64,000 nt of DNA. Origin: Paracoccaceae bacterium Fryx2 (lineage in GTDB: Bacteria > Pseudomonadota > Alphaproteobacteria > Rhodobacterales > Rhodobacteraceae). The notes under the pieces were generated by a model. The model was not told the DNA's origin. It searched no databases and saw nothing but the letters and a program-made list of their open reading frames with translations. Position 1 is the first letter of the stretch, and each line of letters begins with the position of its first letter. The stretch covers positions 1-64,000 of the forward strand of contig JAVSGI010000001.1 of assembly GCA_032334235.1 (NCBI GenBank), in the 5' to 3' direction. Below, one piece after another: positions 1-7,663 of this stretch. The translations under genes and the position numbers were made by a program.

Positions 1-186
1 GTTGGCATCCCAGGCCGCGTCGATCTTGAGGCTCAGGGCGGCATCCGATTTGGCCCGGGCCGAGGCCCGGTCAGGATCACGCATGATCGCCCGCCGGTCA
101 TAAAAGGTGGAAGGGGCAAACTGCAGTGCCCTGCAGATCGGCTCGACCCCGAATGCCTCTCGGCTTTCCTCAATGAAAGCAGTCAT
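1..186 (-). CDS. IS3-family transposase OrfB (DDE), N-terminal part only
   Basis: This is the start of the second transposase frame of the IS3 element. It begins at an ATG that overlaps the orfA stop by 4 bases, which suggests translational coupling or a frameshift-made OrfAB fusion, as is usual in the family. About 62 residues are visible: the helical N-terminal region with an FGVEPICRAL stretch and the ARAKSDAALS segment that precedes the catalytic core. The DDE motif lies beyond the window edge. It cannot be said from this window whether the gene is intact. Confidence 0.85.
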   Translation of the reverse strand, partial: MTAFIEESREAFGVEPICRALQFAPSTFYDRRAIMRDPDRASARAKSDAALSLKIDAAWDAN

Positions 187-524
187 TTGCGAAACGGGCG
201 GTCGAGCTCCGCCTGGGCAAAATACGCTGAAGCTTTGCGCAGAATCTCGTTCGCTTGCCGCAGTTCCCGGTTCTCGCGCTCAAGCTCTTTGATCCGCGCG
301 ATCTCAGCGCTGGTAGGTCCCGGCCGTTCGCCACCATCGCGCTGGACCTGTCGCATCCAGACGCGAAGGCTGTCCGTCGAACAGCCCAATTTACCTGCAA
401 TCGCCGTCAGCGCCGCAGCCTCGCTCTGATAATCATCGCGGTGTTCCATCGCCAGCCGCACCGCACGCTCGCGGAACTCAGGTGAATACGGCTTCGAGGT
501 CTTCTTCTTTGAGGTCTGTTCCAT
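183..524 (-). CDS. IS3-family transposase OrfA (HTH)
   Basis: This is the DNA-binding partial transposase of an IS3 element, about 113 residues. It has a basic lysine-rich start, a helix-turn-helix region (residues about 15-55, with an EFRERAVRLA helix and a Cys-Ser-Thr-Asp-Ser-Leu recognition helix) and a C-terminal leucine zipper (IKELERENRELR) of the type used for multimerisation. The ATG at 524 was chosen; a TTG three codons upstream is possible. It is the same as the copy at 19415-19756. Confidence 0.92.
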   Translation of the reverse strand: MEQTSKKKTSKPYSPEFRERAVRLAMEHRDDYQSEAAALTAIAGKLGCSTDSLRVWMRQVQRDGGERPGPTSAEIARIKELERENRELRQANEILRKASAYFAQAELDRPFRK

Positions 525-643
525 AACGGGCAATTCTCCGAGAGTTTTGCCCTCCGGTAAACCCGGGGCGGTTCACCCCTGCGGACCGGGGCGACCGCCC
601 GCTTCGGGTCCCGGCAGGTTCCGTCCAGCCGGACTTCCCGTCG

Positions 644-949
644 GTGCCTCCGCCCGATCCTGCACCGGATCGGCAACAGACTGCGCAGAGGTGCTGCGAC
701 ATGTGCCGCGCGCCGGTGGATCGGAGCACCGACTTCGGCGGCAGCTGGATCGACCGTCATTGCGTGCGCACGTGCAGCGGATTCCTGATCGGAACCTTCA
801 TCGCGGACGGCTACTGGACGTCAGGCAATGGCGAGGCGCTCTGTGGCGAATGTGTGGACTCGCTCATCGGCTATCTGATCCGGCCGCCGGAGGGCATGGT
901 CCATGACCGCAAGCGGAACAGCGCTGTTCCAGCGGAGAGGCTGGCATGA
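644..949 (+). CDS. Small cysteine-rich hypothetical protein (CxxC...CxxC)
   Basis: An unrecognised protein of about 101 residues. Two CxxC pairs (Cys-Asp-Met-Cys near residue 18 and Cys-Gly-Glu-Cys near 68) suggest a zinc-binding ribbon. The assigned start is a GTG at 644. An ATG at 701 has a better ribosome-binding site (GAGGTG), but starting there would remove the first cysteine of the first pair, so the upstream start is kept. The stop overlaps the next start by 4 bases, so the two are probably one transcriptional unit with the downstream metallophosphoesterase. No function is assigned. Confidence 0.55.
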   Translation: MPPPDPAPDRQQTAQRCCDMCRAPVDRSTDFGGSWIDRHCVRTCSGFLIGTFIADGYWTSGNGEALCGECVDSLIGYLIRPPEGMVHDRKRNSAVPAERLA

Positions 950-1323
950 ACACGTTGCATCATGTTGCCGCCCGCTTCCCTGACCTCTTCGTGCCGAATT
1001 GGACGACCGACCTCACCTGCGGCAGCAGCTGGTCGACGATAGCCAGCGACGCCTGCAATCAGCTCGACGCCTTGCGTCGCAGGGATGACGCGGGTCTCAG
1101 GGTCCACCACATCAGCCGGAATTTTGGCGGTCTTCGGCTTTGGGCCGAACCCGCCACATCGCAGGTGCGGACCATTGTGGATTGGGCGGAGCGACTGTCG
1201 CGCTATTCCTGTGAGTACTGCAAGAGCCCCGGCGTGTATCGCGAGCACCCGTTCGGGGCCTGGCTCACGCTCTGTCCCGATTGCGCCGAGCGCGAGCTTG
1301 GTTTCGACAGAGGGCGGCGCTGA
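946..1323 (+). CDS. Hypothetical protein with C-terminal zinc-ribbon-like cysteines
   Basis: A protein of about 125 residues with no recognised family. The C-terminal third has Cys-Glu-Tyr-Cys and Cys-Pro-Asp-Cys pairs about 20 residues apart, a plausible zinc ribbon. The N-terminal part is aromatic-rich and has no obvious motif. It overlaps the genes on both sides (ATGA before, TGATG after), which points to a coupled operon with the truncated phosphoesterase that follows. Like its upstream neighbour it may be an accessory-plasmid protein, but that is inference. Confidence 0.55.
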   Translation: MNTLHHVAARFPDLFVPNWTTDLTCGSSWSTIASDACNQLDALRRRDDAGLRVHHISRNFGGLRLWAEPATSQVRTIVDWAERLSRYSCEYCKSPGVYREHPFGAWLTLCPDCAERELGFDRGRR

Positions 1324-1917
1324 TGTCTGTTCATACCATCCCGTACGACAGCGGCCTGGTGGCCCTGGTCGGTGACCTCCACTACGACAACCATGACCGG
1401 GCGGGCCTGGATCCGATCGAGTCCGGTGGTCTGTCGGGGTTGCCCTGGACCAGGCTCGATGCCCTGATCGTCACGGGCGATCTGGCCAATTCCCCATGCG
1501 TCAGCTGGCGGCCGGCGCTGCGCCGGCTGTCCCGGTGGATCGACCCCTCACGGATTTACGTCCTGCCGGGCAATCATGATTACTACGGCTTCGGGATCGA
1601 CGGCGATGGCGATCTGCGCCGCCACGCCGCTGCGGAAGGCATGCATTTCCTCCAGAAAACCGAGCTGATCCATGGCGCGACGCGGTTCCTGTGCGTCACG
1701 CTCTGGACCGATTTTGACCTGCTGGGTGACCCCGCAACCGCGATGCGGGAGGCGGGACGCCGGATGAACGACTATTCCCGAATTTCGATGCCAGACCCGC
1801 AGCAGGCAACCCTCTTGCAGGAGTTTCAGGCCAGCCGCCGCCGGGTGTCCCTCACTCCGGAGGTGGTGCTGAAGCTCCATCACAATCATCGCCGTTGGCT
1901 CGAGGACCGTCTGATCA
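1323..1917 (+). pseudogene. Calcineurin-like metallophosphoesterase, C-terminus lost to IS21 insertion
   Basis: The N-terminal ~198 residues of a metallophosphoesterase. The metal-binding motifs Gly-Asp-Leu-His (Asp18, His20), Gly-Asp (Asp53) and Gly-Asn-His-Asp (Asn84, His85) are present, but the C-terminal GHxH motif of the family is missing because the frame runs into the IS21-type end at 1918. The ATG at 1323 overlaps the preceding stop (TGATG). The codons after 1917 encode only IS sequence. The missing C-terminal part was not found on the other side of the element at 4505, so the lesion is more than a simple insertion. Presumed inactive. Confidence 0.8.
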
Positions 1918-2094
1918 TGTTGCGCGACAACCATCTTGGCCGGTGCCGGCAACCACCTTGGCCGGTGGGGCTGAACGGAAGACGGGCATGCCCGTCTGGA
2001 GGGCAGCCCCACCGGCTTGATTGATTTCGGGGAAGGTGCTGGTCGCTGCGGGTTGGTAAGCCGGGTTCCTCTGCCGTCAAACGGAGGATCCGGG

Positions 2095-3603
2095 TTGGCC
2101 TACAAACCCATCAACGACCAGCAATTGAGATTATACATGTCCGACCTCCGATATCACAGTCAGCGCACGTCGGCCGCCCGCGCCGGGTTCAGTGAGCGCA
2201 CGGCCCGACGGTTCGATGCCAATCCGACGCTGCCCTCGAACCGCAAGATCGTTCACGGGCGCACGGTGGCCGATCCCCTCGAGGGTTATTGGGAGGGCGA
2301 CATCCTTCCCTTGCTGGAGAGGGACAGCGCCTTGCAGGCCGTCACCCTGCTGCGCCACCTTCAGGGCCTGCACCCGCTGGCCTTCCCCGATGACCGCATC
2401 CGGCGCACCCTGGAACGGCGGGTGCGGCAGTGGCGGGCGCTGAACGGACCCGAGCGCGACATCATCTTCCGCCAGACGCCGGAGCCGGGCCGCATGGCCC
2501 AGTCTGACTTCACTCATGCCGAGGAGCTGGAGGTGACGATCGCGGGCCAGCTATTCCCGCATCTGCTTTACCACTTCGTCATGGTCTACAGCCGGTGGGA
2601 GCATGTCGGGGTGGTCCTGGGCGGGGAGAGCTTCACGGCCTTGGCCGAGAACCTGCAGCAGGCGCTCTGGTCGCTCGGCGGGGCACCACAGGAGCATCGC
2701 ACCGACAGCCTCTCGGCCGCTTTCCGCAACCTGACGGCTGACCAGCGCCAGGATATCACCACGCGCTACAATGCCTTCGTCGGCCATTACGGCATGGAGG
2801 CCAGTCGCAACAACCGCGGCGAGGCTCATGAGAACGGCGCGGTGGAATCCCAGAACCGGCACCTCAAGAAAGCCATCGAACAGGCGCTGATCCTGCGCGG
2901 CAGCCGCGACTTCGCCAGCATTGAGGACTACCGCCGCTTCATCGACATTCTGGTGGCACGGCGCAACCGGCAGCGGGCGGCGGCCACGCAGGTGGAACGG
3001 GCGCATCTGAAGCCCCTGCCGCGCCGGCGCACCACCGACTTTACAGAGACCGTGGTTCCGGTCACCCGCACCAGCGGCTTTCTGGTCAAGAGCATCTTCT
3101 ACAGCGCCCCGTCGCAGCTGATCGGGCAGCGCTTGCGGGTCCACCTTTACGACGATCGCCTTGAGGCCTTTCTCGGCAGCACCCTGGTCGTCAGCCATAC
3201 AAGGGCGCGAGGTCGCGGCGATGGCCATCGCGTGCATGTCATCAACTACCATCACGTCATCCATGCGCTGCGGCGCAAACCGCAAGCCCTGTGGAGTTCG
3301 ATCTACCGCGACAGCCTGTTCCCGCGAACCGAATACGCTGAGGCCTGGAAGGTGCTGCAGCGCGATCTGCCCCGCCGCGACGCCTGCCGCCGCATGGTCG
3401 ACCTGCTGTTCATCGCCCACGACCGGGCCTGCGAGGCGGAACTGGCACATCTGCTGGCAGCAGAATTGGACGCGGGCCGGGTGCCCGATCCCGGACCTCT
3501 GGCATCCTGCCTGAACCCGCGGCAAACGGCGCTGCCGAGAGATGTTGCCGTCGCCCATCCCTCGCTCGACAGCTTCGATGCCCTTCTGGGAGCCTGCGCA
3601 TGA
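2095..3603 (+). CDS. istA: IS21-family transposase IstA
   Basis: A DDE transposase of about 502 residues. An N-terminal helix-turn-helix (SQRTSAARAGFSERTARRF) is followed by a charged linker and an RNase H-like core. The core has an early aspartate in the QSDFTH segment and the late glutamate region around EAHENGAVES. It ends with the IstA C-terminal domain. The TTG at 2095 is preferred because GGAGG lies just upstream and the N-terminus then matches IstA proteins; an ATG at 2137 is the alternative. The stop overlaps the istB start by 4 bases, the normal IS21 arrangement. It differs from the IstA proteins at 9.6 and 37.2 kb. Confidence 0.9.
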   Translation: MAYKPINDQQLRLYMSDLRYHSQRTSAARAGFSERTARRFDANPTLPSNRKIVHGRTVADPLEGYWEGDILPLLERDSALQAVTLLRHLQGLHPLAFPDDRIRRTLERRVRQWRALNGPERDIIFRQTPEPGRMAQSDFTHAEELEVTIAGQLFPHLLYHFVMVYSRWEHVGVVLGGESFTALAENLQQALWSLGGAPQEHRTDSLSAAFRNLTADQRQDITTRYNAFVGHYGMEASRNNRGEAHENGAVESQNRHLKKAIEQALILRGSRDFASIEDYRRFIDILVARRNRQRAAATQVERAHLKPLPRRRTTDFTETVVPVTRTSGFLVKSIFYSAPSQLIGQRLRVHLYDDRLEAFLGSTLVVSHTRARGRGDGHRVHVINYHHVIHALRRKPQALWSSIYRDSLFPRTEYAEAWKVLQRDLPRRDACRRMVDLLFIAHDRACEAELAHLLAAELDAGRVPDPGPLASCLNPRQTALPRDVAVAHPSLDSFDALLGACA

Positions 3604-4415
3604 CCTCCCGCGAGATCGACATCCACACGCTGCCAGGCATGCTGACCGCGCTGCGCCTGCCCAGCTTCCACAAACTCTGGACCGAGATTGCCACCCGCGC
3701 CGATGCCGAAGGCTGGCCCGCTGCCCGCTTTCTGGCCGTCCTCGCGGAATACGAACTGGCCGAGCGCGACATGCGCCGCATTCAGCGCCACATGAACGAG
3801 GCACAGCTACCGGCTGGCAAGACGCTGGCGACCTTCGACTTCAAGGCGCTGCCAACCCTGCCGCGCGCCCGGATCGAGGCCTTGGCGGCCGGCGACTGGC
3901 TGGAGGGTGGCGGCAATCTGATCGCCATCGGCAATTCCGGCACGGGCAAGACGCACATTCTCTGCGCGATAGGCCATGCCCTGATCGAGCGGGGACACCG
4001 CGTGTTCTATACCCGCACCAGCGATCTGGTGCAGCGACTTCAGGCCGCCCGCCGCGATCTGGTGCTCGAAGCCGCGCTCGCCAAGCTCGACAAGTTCGAC
4101 CTGATCATCCTCGACGACATCACCTACGCCCACAAGGATCAGGCCGAAACCGGCGTGCTCTTCGAACTGATCGCCCGGCGCTACGAATACCGCAGCATCG
4201 CCATCGCCGCCAACCAGCCCTTCAGCGGCTGGGACCAGATCTTCCCGGACAAGGCGATGACCGTCGCGGCCATCGACCGGCTGGTTCATCACGCAGCGAT
4301 CCTGGAGATGAATGCCGAAAGCTTCCGCCAGCGCGCGGCCGCCTCCAACAAAGAGGCGCTGAGCAGACCGCCAACGACAACCATCGCCGACAACAAGGAC
4401 AAAGGAGAAGGCTGA
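3600..4415 (+). CDS. istB: IS21-family ATP-binding helper protein IstB
   Basis: A DnaC-like AAA+ ATPase of 271 residues that directs IstA to its target. The Walker A motif GNSGTGKTH and Walker B motif LIILDD are intact, and the sensor-1 region (IAANQPFSGW) is visible. It starts at an ATG inside the istA stop. A fragment of a near-identical istB survives at about 6585-6660, showing that a related element once lay nearby. Confidence 0.92.
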   Translation: MTSREIDIHTLPGMLTALRLPSFHKLWTEIATRADAEGWPAARFLAVLAEYELAERDMRRIQRHMNEAQLPAGKTLATFDFKALPTLPRARIEALAAGDWLEGGGNLIAIGNSGTGKTHILCAIGHALIERGHRVFYTRTSDLVQRLQAARRDLVLEAALAKLDKFDLIILDDITYAHKDQAETGVLFELIARRYEYRSIAIAANQPFSGWDQIFPDKAMTVAAIDRLVHHAAILEMNAESFRQRAAASNKEALSRPPTTTIADNKDKGEG

Positions 4416-4469
4416 GCGAAAAACAATTCCAGATACGCCAACCCAGCGGCCTAAAACCGGCCAACGTGG

Positions 4470-4835
4470 TTGACGGTCACGGACATGCTGGTTGACGCGC
4501 TACAGCAAGCGGCACCGGTTCTGGATCCGTGGTTTGTGGTTCGCGATCCAGCCTCGGCGCTGTGCCTCTCGGGCGCGGTTTCAAACCATCCGCTGCTGTC
4601 GGGCGAGGGCCGCTGGGTCGCGACCTCGATGTTGTTCGGCCTCGACCCGCAGGCAGGTCACGCGCGGACATACAGCCGGTGGTACAGACTCGGCCGACTG
4701 ATCGATGTGGCGGAGTACGAGGCTCTGCGCGGCAAGCCGCTGAATCCGGCGCTGAAGCCCGTGCGGGCTGACGACGTCAAACCCTGGCTGGCCCGCATGC
4801 GCAAGCGCGTCGCCAGGGAGGGGCTCCGTGGCTGA
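4470..4835 (+). CDS. Hypothetical protein, N-terminus probably replaced by IS sequence
   Basis: The reading frame of about 121 residues starts inside the IS21 right end (before 4504), so its first dozen residues come from the element. The rest looks like a genuine gene, with a tryptophan- and arginine-rich centre including ARTYSRWYRLGR and a basic C-terminus. The family is not recognised with confidence; small uncharacterised Rhodobacteraceae proteins with a similar SRWYRLG segment exist, as far as I recall. Expression would depend on the IS or on a lost start. It overlaps a possible tiny GTG frame downstream. Confidence 0.45.
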   Translation: MTVTDMLVDALQQAAPVLDPWFVVRDPASALCLSGAVSNHPLLSGEGRWVATSMLFGLDPQAGHARTYSRWYRLGRLIDVAEYEALRGKPLNPALKPVRADDVKPWLARMRKRVAREGLRG

Positions 4836-4968
4836 TCCCGGACAGGCGAAATGCCGGGCGGTTGAGGGGGCGACAGATCCCGATGCCGTGCCGGGGCCGC
4901 CGATGATCACAGCGGGCCAGAAGGTGACGGCCCTGACGGCAGGCCGGTCACCGACAGGACGGCTCTGA
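4828..4968 (+). CDS. Possible 46-residue ORF coupled to the gene upstream
   Basis: A GTG at 4828 overlaps the preceding stop (TGA at 4833-4835) and opens a 46-codon frame ending at 4968. Nothing in the product is recognisable. Its position inside a string of overlapping genes is the only support. Confidence 0.2.
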   Translation: MADPGQAKCRAVEGATDPDAVPGPPMITAGQKVTALTAGRSPTGRL

Positions 4969-5010
4969 CCTGCCGCCCGGACCGTCCACCTTTATCCCGG
5001 GAGTCATGAC

Positions 5011-5616
5011 ATGGCCCATTTCTACACTGCCGACCTGCACCTGAACCACAGCGCGATCATCCGTTTCTGCAACCGCCCGTTCGCCGATGCGAAGGTTATG
5101 GATCAGACCATCCTGCAAAACTTCGAGTCACAGGTCGGGTGGGACGATGACCTCTGGATCGTCGGGGATTTCGGGTTTGGCGGCGGGATGCACCGCGCGT
5201 ACCTCGAGCGCTGCTTCCAGCGCCTCCCCGGCCGGAAACACCTGATCGTCGGCAATCACGACAAGCCTTGGGTCCGTACCCTGGGCTGGGCATCGGTGCA
5301 CGACATCGTGTCGGTGACGGACGGGGACCGGCGGTTTCTGCTGTGCCACTACCCGATGATCACCCGGGACCACGCGCGGCGCGGGGCTGTTCAGGTGTTC
5401 GGCCATGTCCACAACAACTGGCTGGGCAGCCGGAATGCCGTCAACGTCGGGGTCGATGTGTGGAATTTCCGACCCGTGCAGGCCGCAGACATCCTGCGCC
5501 GGGCCAGAACGCTGCCCGTCAACAGGCATTGGTCCGACGTGGAGCCCGGCAGCGCCACCGGCACCGCAGAAGAGGATGCGTCGGGGACGGACCCCGGCCC
5601 TCGGCCCCGCAGATAA
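5011..5616 (+). CDS. Calcineurin-like metallophosphoesterase
   Basis: A complete small phosphoesterase of about 201 residues. All metal-binding motifs of the family are visible: Asp8-x-His10, Gly-Asp53, Gly-Asn82-His83-Asp, His113 and Gly-His132-Val-His134. The core is short and resembles the compact cytosolic proteins with a TADLHLNH start. The substrate cannot be told from sequence. The last ~40 residues are disordered and acidic. The ATG at 5011 has GGGAG upstream. The first ~57 bases, with upstream bases, are duplicated at 7606-7663. Confidence 0.85.
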   Translation: MAHFYTADLHLNHSAIIRFCNRPFADAKVMDQTILQNFESQVGWDDDLWIVGDFGFGGGMHRAYLERCFQRLPGRKHLIVGNHDKPWVRTLGWASVHDIVSVTDGDRRFLLCHYPMITRDHARRGAVQVFGHVHNNWLGSRNAVNVGVDVWNFRPVQAADILRRARTLPVNRHWSDVEPGSATGTAEEDASGTDPGPRPRR

Positions 5617-5635
5617 TCCGCAGAGGGAGAATTCC

Positions 5636-5944
5636 ATGATCACGTTTCACACCCCGGAGGTGCCGCCGTCCCTGAACCTTGACCTCAGGGAGCTGGACGG
5701 CGGCGGGTCCTGTCCGGCCCAATTCCACGGCGCGACCCATGATGGCCGATCGGTCCATGTCCGCTATCGGGGCCGATGCCTGCGCGTCGACATCGCCAAG
5801 GCGTCCGGCGACGACGCCATCCACGGCACCAACGGTCTCGACGTTCTCATCGGGACGCCCCTCGACGGCACAATGATCCTCGGAAGGCTCTTCGCCGATC
5901 TGGACCAGATCCGGGAAGTGGCTCGTGAGGGGTTCGATGTCTGA
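5636..5944 (+). CDS. Hypothetical protein of the phosphoesterase cluster
   Basis: A protein of about 102 residues, probably soluble, with alternating charged and hydrophobic segments but no recognised motif. The ATG at 5636 has a strong ribosome-binding site (GAGGGAGA). The stop overlaps the start of the HAD phosphatase by 8 bases, so the two are probably translated together. Nothing links it to a known family. Confidence 0.6.
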   Translation: MITFHTPEVPPSLNLDLRELDGGGSCPAQFHGATHDGRSVHVRYRGRCLRVDIAKASGDDAIHGTNGLDVLIGTPLDGTMILGRLFADLDQIREVAREGFDV

Positions 5945-6563
5945 CTCCCGCAGGACGCAAACCTCAGTGGTCGAAAGGGCAGGCACCAGGATGAAGCTGC
6001 TTGTCCTGGATCTGGATGAAACCCTTGTGCACGCAACCGAGGTCCCTCTTTCCAGAGAGCCCGATTTCAGTCTGTACGGCTACTGCGTGTATCGGCGCCC
6101 CTGTCTGGACCAGTTTCTGCAGTTCTGCGATGCCCACTTCGCCGTCGGTGTCTGGTCCTCGGCAGGAGATGACTACGTGCAGGCGATGGTTCGGGAAATC
6201 TTCCCGAACCCTGCGGGCCTGATCATGGTGTGGGGGGCCTCCAGAACAACCATGCGCCGGACACACCCCGGCGATCACGACGGGTTCGGGCGGCCGCTTC
6301 CTGACTTCCATCATCAAAAGCGGCTCCGGAAGTTGACGAGGTTCGGGTGGTCGATCGACGACATGCTGGTGGTGGATGACTCGCCCGAGAAATGCAGGGC
6401 CAACTTCGGCAACGCGATCTATCCTGCGCCGTTTTTCGGCGACACGAACGATGACGAACTGAAGTACCTGGCAGGATATCTGCTCAGCTTGCGCGACCGC
6501 GACCGTATCCGGAAGATCGAGAAGCGGGGATGGCGATCATCCACCTTCCCAATGCCGTGGTGA
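5937..6563 (+). CDS. FCP1/NIF-like HAD-family phosphatase
   Basis: A protein of about 208 residues with the HAD motif I of the FCP1/SCP (NLI-interacting) phosphatases, Asp25-Leu-Asp27-Glu-Thr-Leu-Val-His. Motif II is probably the Trp-Ser-Ser-Ala stretch near residue 73, and the late Asp-Asp pair (MLVVDDSPEKC, 147-148) is motif III. Related bacterial proteins are phosphatases of unknown substrate, while the eukaryotic family dephosphorylates proteins. The start overlaps the preceding gene. This is the last gene of the overlapping cluster; an istB relic follows directly. Confidence 0.75.
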   Translation: MSDSRRTQTSVVERAGTRMKLLVLDLDETLVHATEVPLSREPDFSLYGYCVYRRPCLDQFLQFCDAHFAVGVWSSAGDDYVQAMVREIFPNPAGLIMVWGASRTTMRRTHPGDHDGFGRPLPDFHHQKRLRKLTRFGWSIDDMLVVDDSPEKCRANFGNAIYPAPFFGDTNDDELKYLAGYLLSLRDRDRIRKIEKRGWRSSTFPMPW

Positions 6564-6584
6564 CTGCAGGTTCCGCAAAGTCCC

Positions 6585-6660
6585 GGACAACGACATCACC
6601 TACGCCCACAAGGATCAGGCCAAGACAGGCGTGCTCTTCGAGCTGATCGCCCGGCGCCAC
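6585..6660 (+). pseudogene. istB remnant (IS21 family)
   Basis: About 25 codons (ITYAHKDQAKTGVLFELIAR) match residues around the Walker B motif of IstB at 3600-4415 with one difference. The match stops abruptly on both sides. It is a footprint of a lost or rearranged IS21 element, ending close to an ACGTTGGCC that resembles that element's terminal repeat. Confidence 0.8.
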
Positions 6661-6750
6661 GTTGGCCATCCGGGTCTTGAGATGACAGCCAGGGAAGGCG
6701 GGCTGTCCCGGCGCGGTTCACGGCTTGGGTTGAGCACCAAACGATGCTAT

Positions 6751-6767
6751 GATTACAGGTGATTACA
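6751..6767. promoter_or_regulatory. GATTACA direct repeat before parD, possible autoregulatory site
   Basis: GATTACAGGTGATTACA is two direct copies of GATTACA ending just before the parD ATG, with the AGGTGA ribosome-binding site between them. RHH antitoxins often bind repeats at their own start. Here the repeats would overlap translation initiation. The binding role is inference. Confidence 0.35.
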
Positions 6768-7031
6768 ATGGAGCACACCATGCCGCAGCGCGCAGCATCC
6801 GAACCAATCACCATCCGCACGGCCAAGGTGGCCGAGATCGACGCCTTGGCGGGCGCGATGGACCGTTCCCGCAACTACATCGTCAATCAGGCGATTGAGC
6901 AATATCTTGAAGCCAACACATGGCAGATGGAACGGATCAGGGACGGCATCACCGCAGCCCGTGATGGAAAGGTCGCGCCTGCGGGCGAGGTCTTTGCCGG
7001 GATAGCAGCGAAGCACGGCTGGTCACGTTGA
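6768..7031 (+). CDS. ParD-like ribbon-helix-helix antitoxin
   Basis: An 87-residue antitoxin. The N-terminal beta strand (PITIRTAKVAEI) and the two helices after it (LAGAMDRSRNYIVNQAIEQ) form an RHH DNA-binding fold like CopG/ParD. The C-terminal part should wrap the toxin. The ATG at 6768 has AGGTGA upstream; a GTG three codons earlier is less likely. It overlaps the toxin start by 4 bases, the usual antitoxin-first order. Confidence 0.85.
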   Translation: MEHTMPQRAASEPITIRTAKVAEIDALAGAMDRSRNYIVNQAIEQYLEANTWQMERIRDGITAARDGKVAPAGEVFAGIAAKHGWSR

Positions 7032-7345
7032 AGTCGCTGGTCATTGCGGAACCTGCGGCCCGCGATCTTGAAGGGATCGTGGATTACATCGCTCTGGATG
7101 ATCCCGGCGCTGCTCAGAGGGTGTATTGGGGAATCGTGGCTGCGGCCGAGAAACTGCCCGAGTTTCCGGCCTTGGGCCGTCCCGGACGCCATCCCGAAAC
7201 GCGGGAACTCAGCATCCCGGATTTCCCCTACCTGATCGTCTACGAGGTTGGCCCGGAAGCGGTCACGATACTCGCCGTATTTCACACCTCCCGCGATCTG
7301 GCGAAGGCGTTGCGTGACAGGATGCACACGGAAGGACAAGCGTAG
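7028..7345 (+). CDS. ParE/RelE-family toxin
   Basis: A 105-residue toxin of the ParE/RelE superfamily. It has an N-terminal helix pair with AARDLEGIVDYIA, the central GRPGRHPETREL segment, and the strands PYLIVYEV and VTILAVFHTSRD typical of ParE. ParE toxins poison gyrase and RelE toxins cleave mRNA; the sequence fits the ParE subgroup better. Translation starts at a TTG (7028) inside the antitoxin stop, implying strict coupling. Confidence 0.85.
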   Translation: MKSLVIAEPAARDLEGIVDYIALDDPGAAQRVYWGIVAAAEKLPEFPALGRPGRHPETRELSIPDFPYLIVYEVGPEAVTILAVFHTSRDLAKALRDRMHTEGQA

Positions 7346-7605
7346 GTGAATGCCGGACCAGCCCGCCACCAATCGGCAAAGCGAAAGGTTGCCGGAACTT
7401 TTCCGGGAGAATTCAATGCCATCGAAGGGCTCTTCACCCACACACGGTGCCCGAGCGACAAGGGAGCGCGACGAAAACCCCAGTTCGTCGTCGCGATGAC
7501 CCCGCAGACGTCTCGTGACACCGTCTCGAACCCGCGACAGCAGCCCAAACCACCCCAGAAACCCACCCGATCCGACCAACGGCGCGGGTTCGGTGAATAA
7601 GCTGG
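7346..7605. other. No supported gene
   Basis: A 260-base stretch after the ParE gene. A frame can be read through it, but its composition (proline/arginine-rich, no motif) argues against coding. It ends where the copied start of the metallophosphoesterase begins. Confidence 0.5.
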
Positions 7606-7663
7606 GATGACATGGCCCATTTCTGCACTGCCGACCTGCACCTGAACCACAGCGCGATCATCG
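7606..7663 (+). repeat. Copy of the start of the 5011 metallophosphoesterase
   Basis: About 58 bases from GATGACATGGCCCATTTCTG match 5003-5060, covering the upstream bases and the first ~17 codons, with a Tyr-to-Cys change at codon 5. This is a segmental duplication of about 2.6 kb offset that supplies the start codon of the chimeric frame downstream. Confidence 0.85.

Larger units (their letters stand above)
1..575 (-). mobile_element. IS3-family element (IS51/IS3411-like), cut by the window edge
   Basis: The 5' end of an IS3-type element lies here in reverse. Its terminal inverted repeat ends at 575 and reads, inwards, TGAACCGCCCCGGGTTTACC. The same end and the same orfA/orfB start occur at 19364 onwards, so this is a second copy of that element. 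Only orfA and the first part of orfB are inside the window. The base sequence shared with the second copy looks identical by eye. The flank at 576 is unlike either flank of the second copy. Confidence 0.9.
1918..4504 (+). mobile_element. IS21-family element (istA-istB) with long imperfect inverted repeats
   Basis: About 2.6 kb. The left end TGTTGCGCGACAACCA and the reverse complement of the right end TGTAGCGCGTCAACCA align, and similarity continues for about 45 bases through two tandem copies of a CAACCA-N-TTGGCCGG-type unit. Multiple terminal repeats are typical of IS21. No direct repeat was found (flank GATCA on the left, GCAAG on the right), and the flanking genes do not join, so a deletion or recombination followed insertion. 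Confidence 0.85.

Noticed and set aside
6751-6767. Nitrogen-fixation activator site near the ParDE genes
   Set aside because: GATTACA repeats do not match TGT-N10-ACA; an antitoxin autoregulatory site is simpler.
7346-7600. 84-codon frame between ParE and the chimera
   Set aside because: No motif, Pro/Arg-rich, no ribosome-binding site; likely non-coding.
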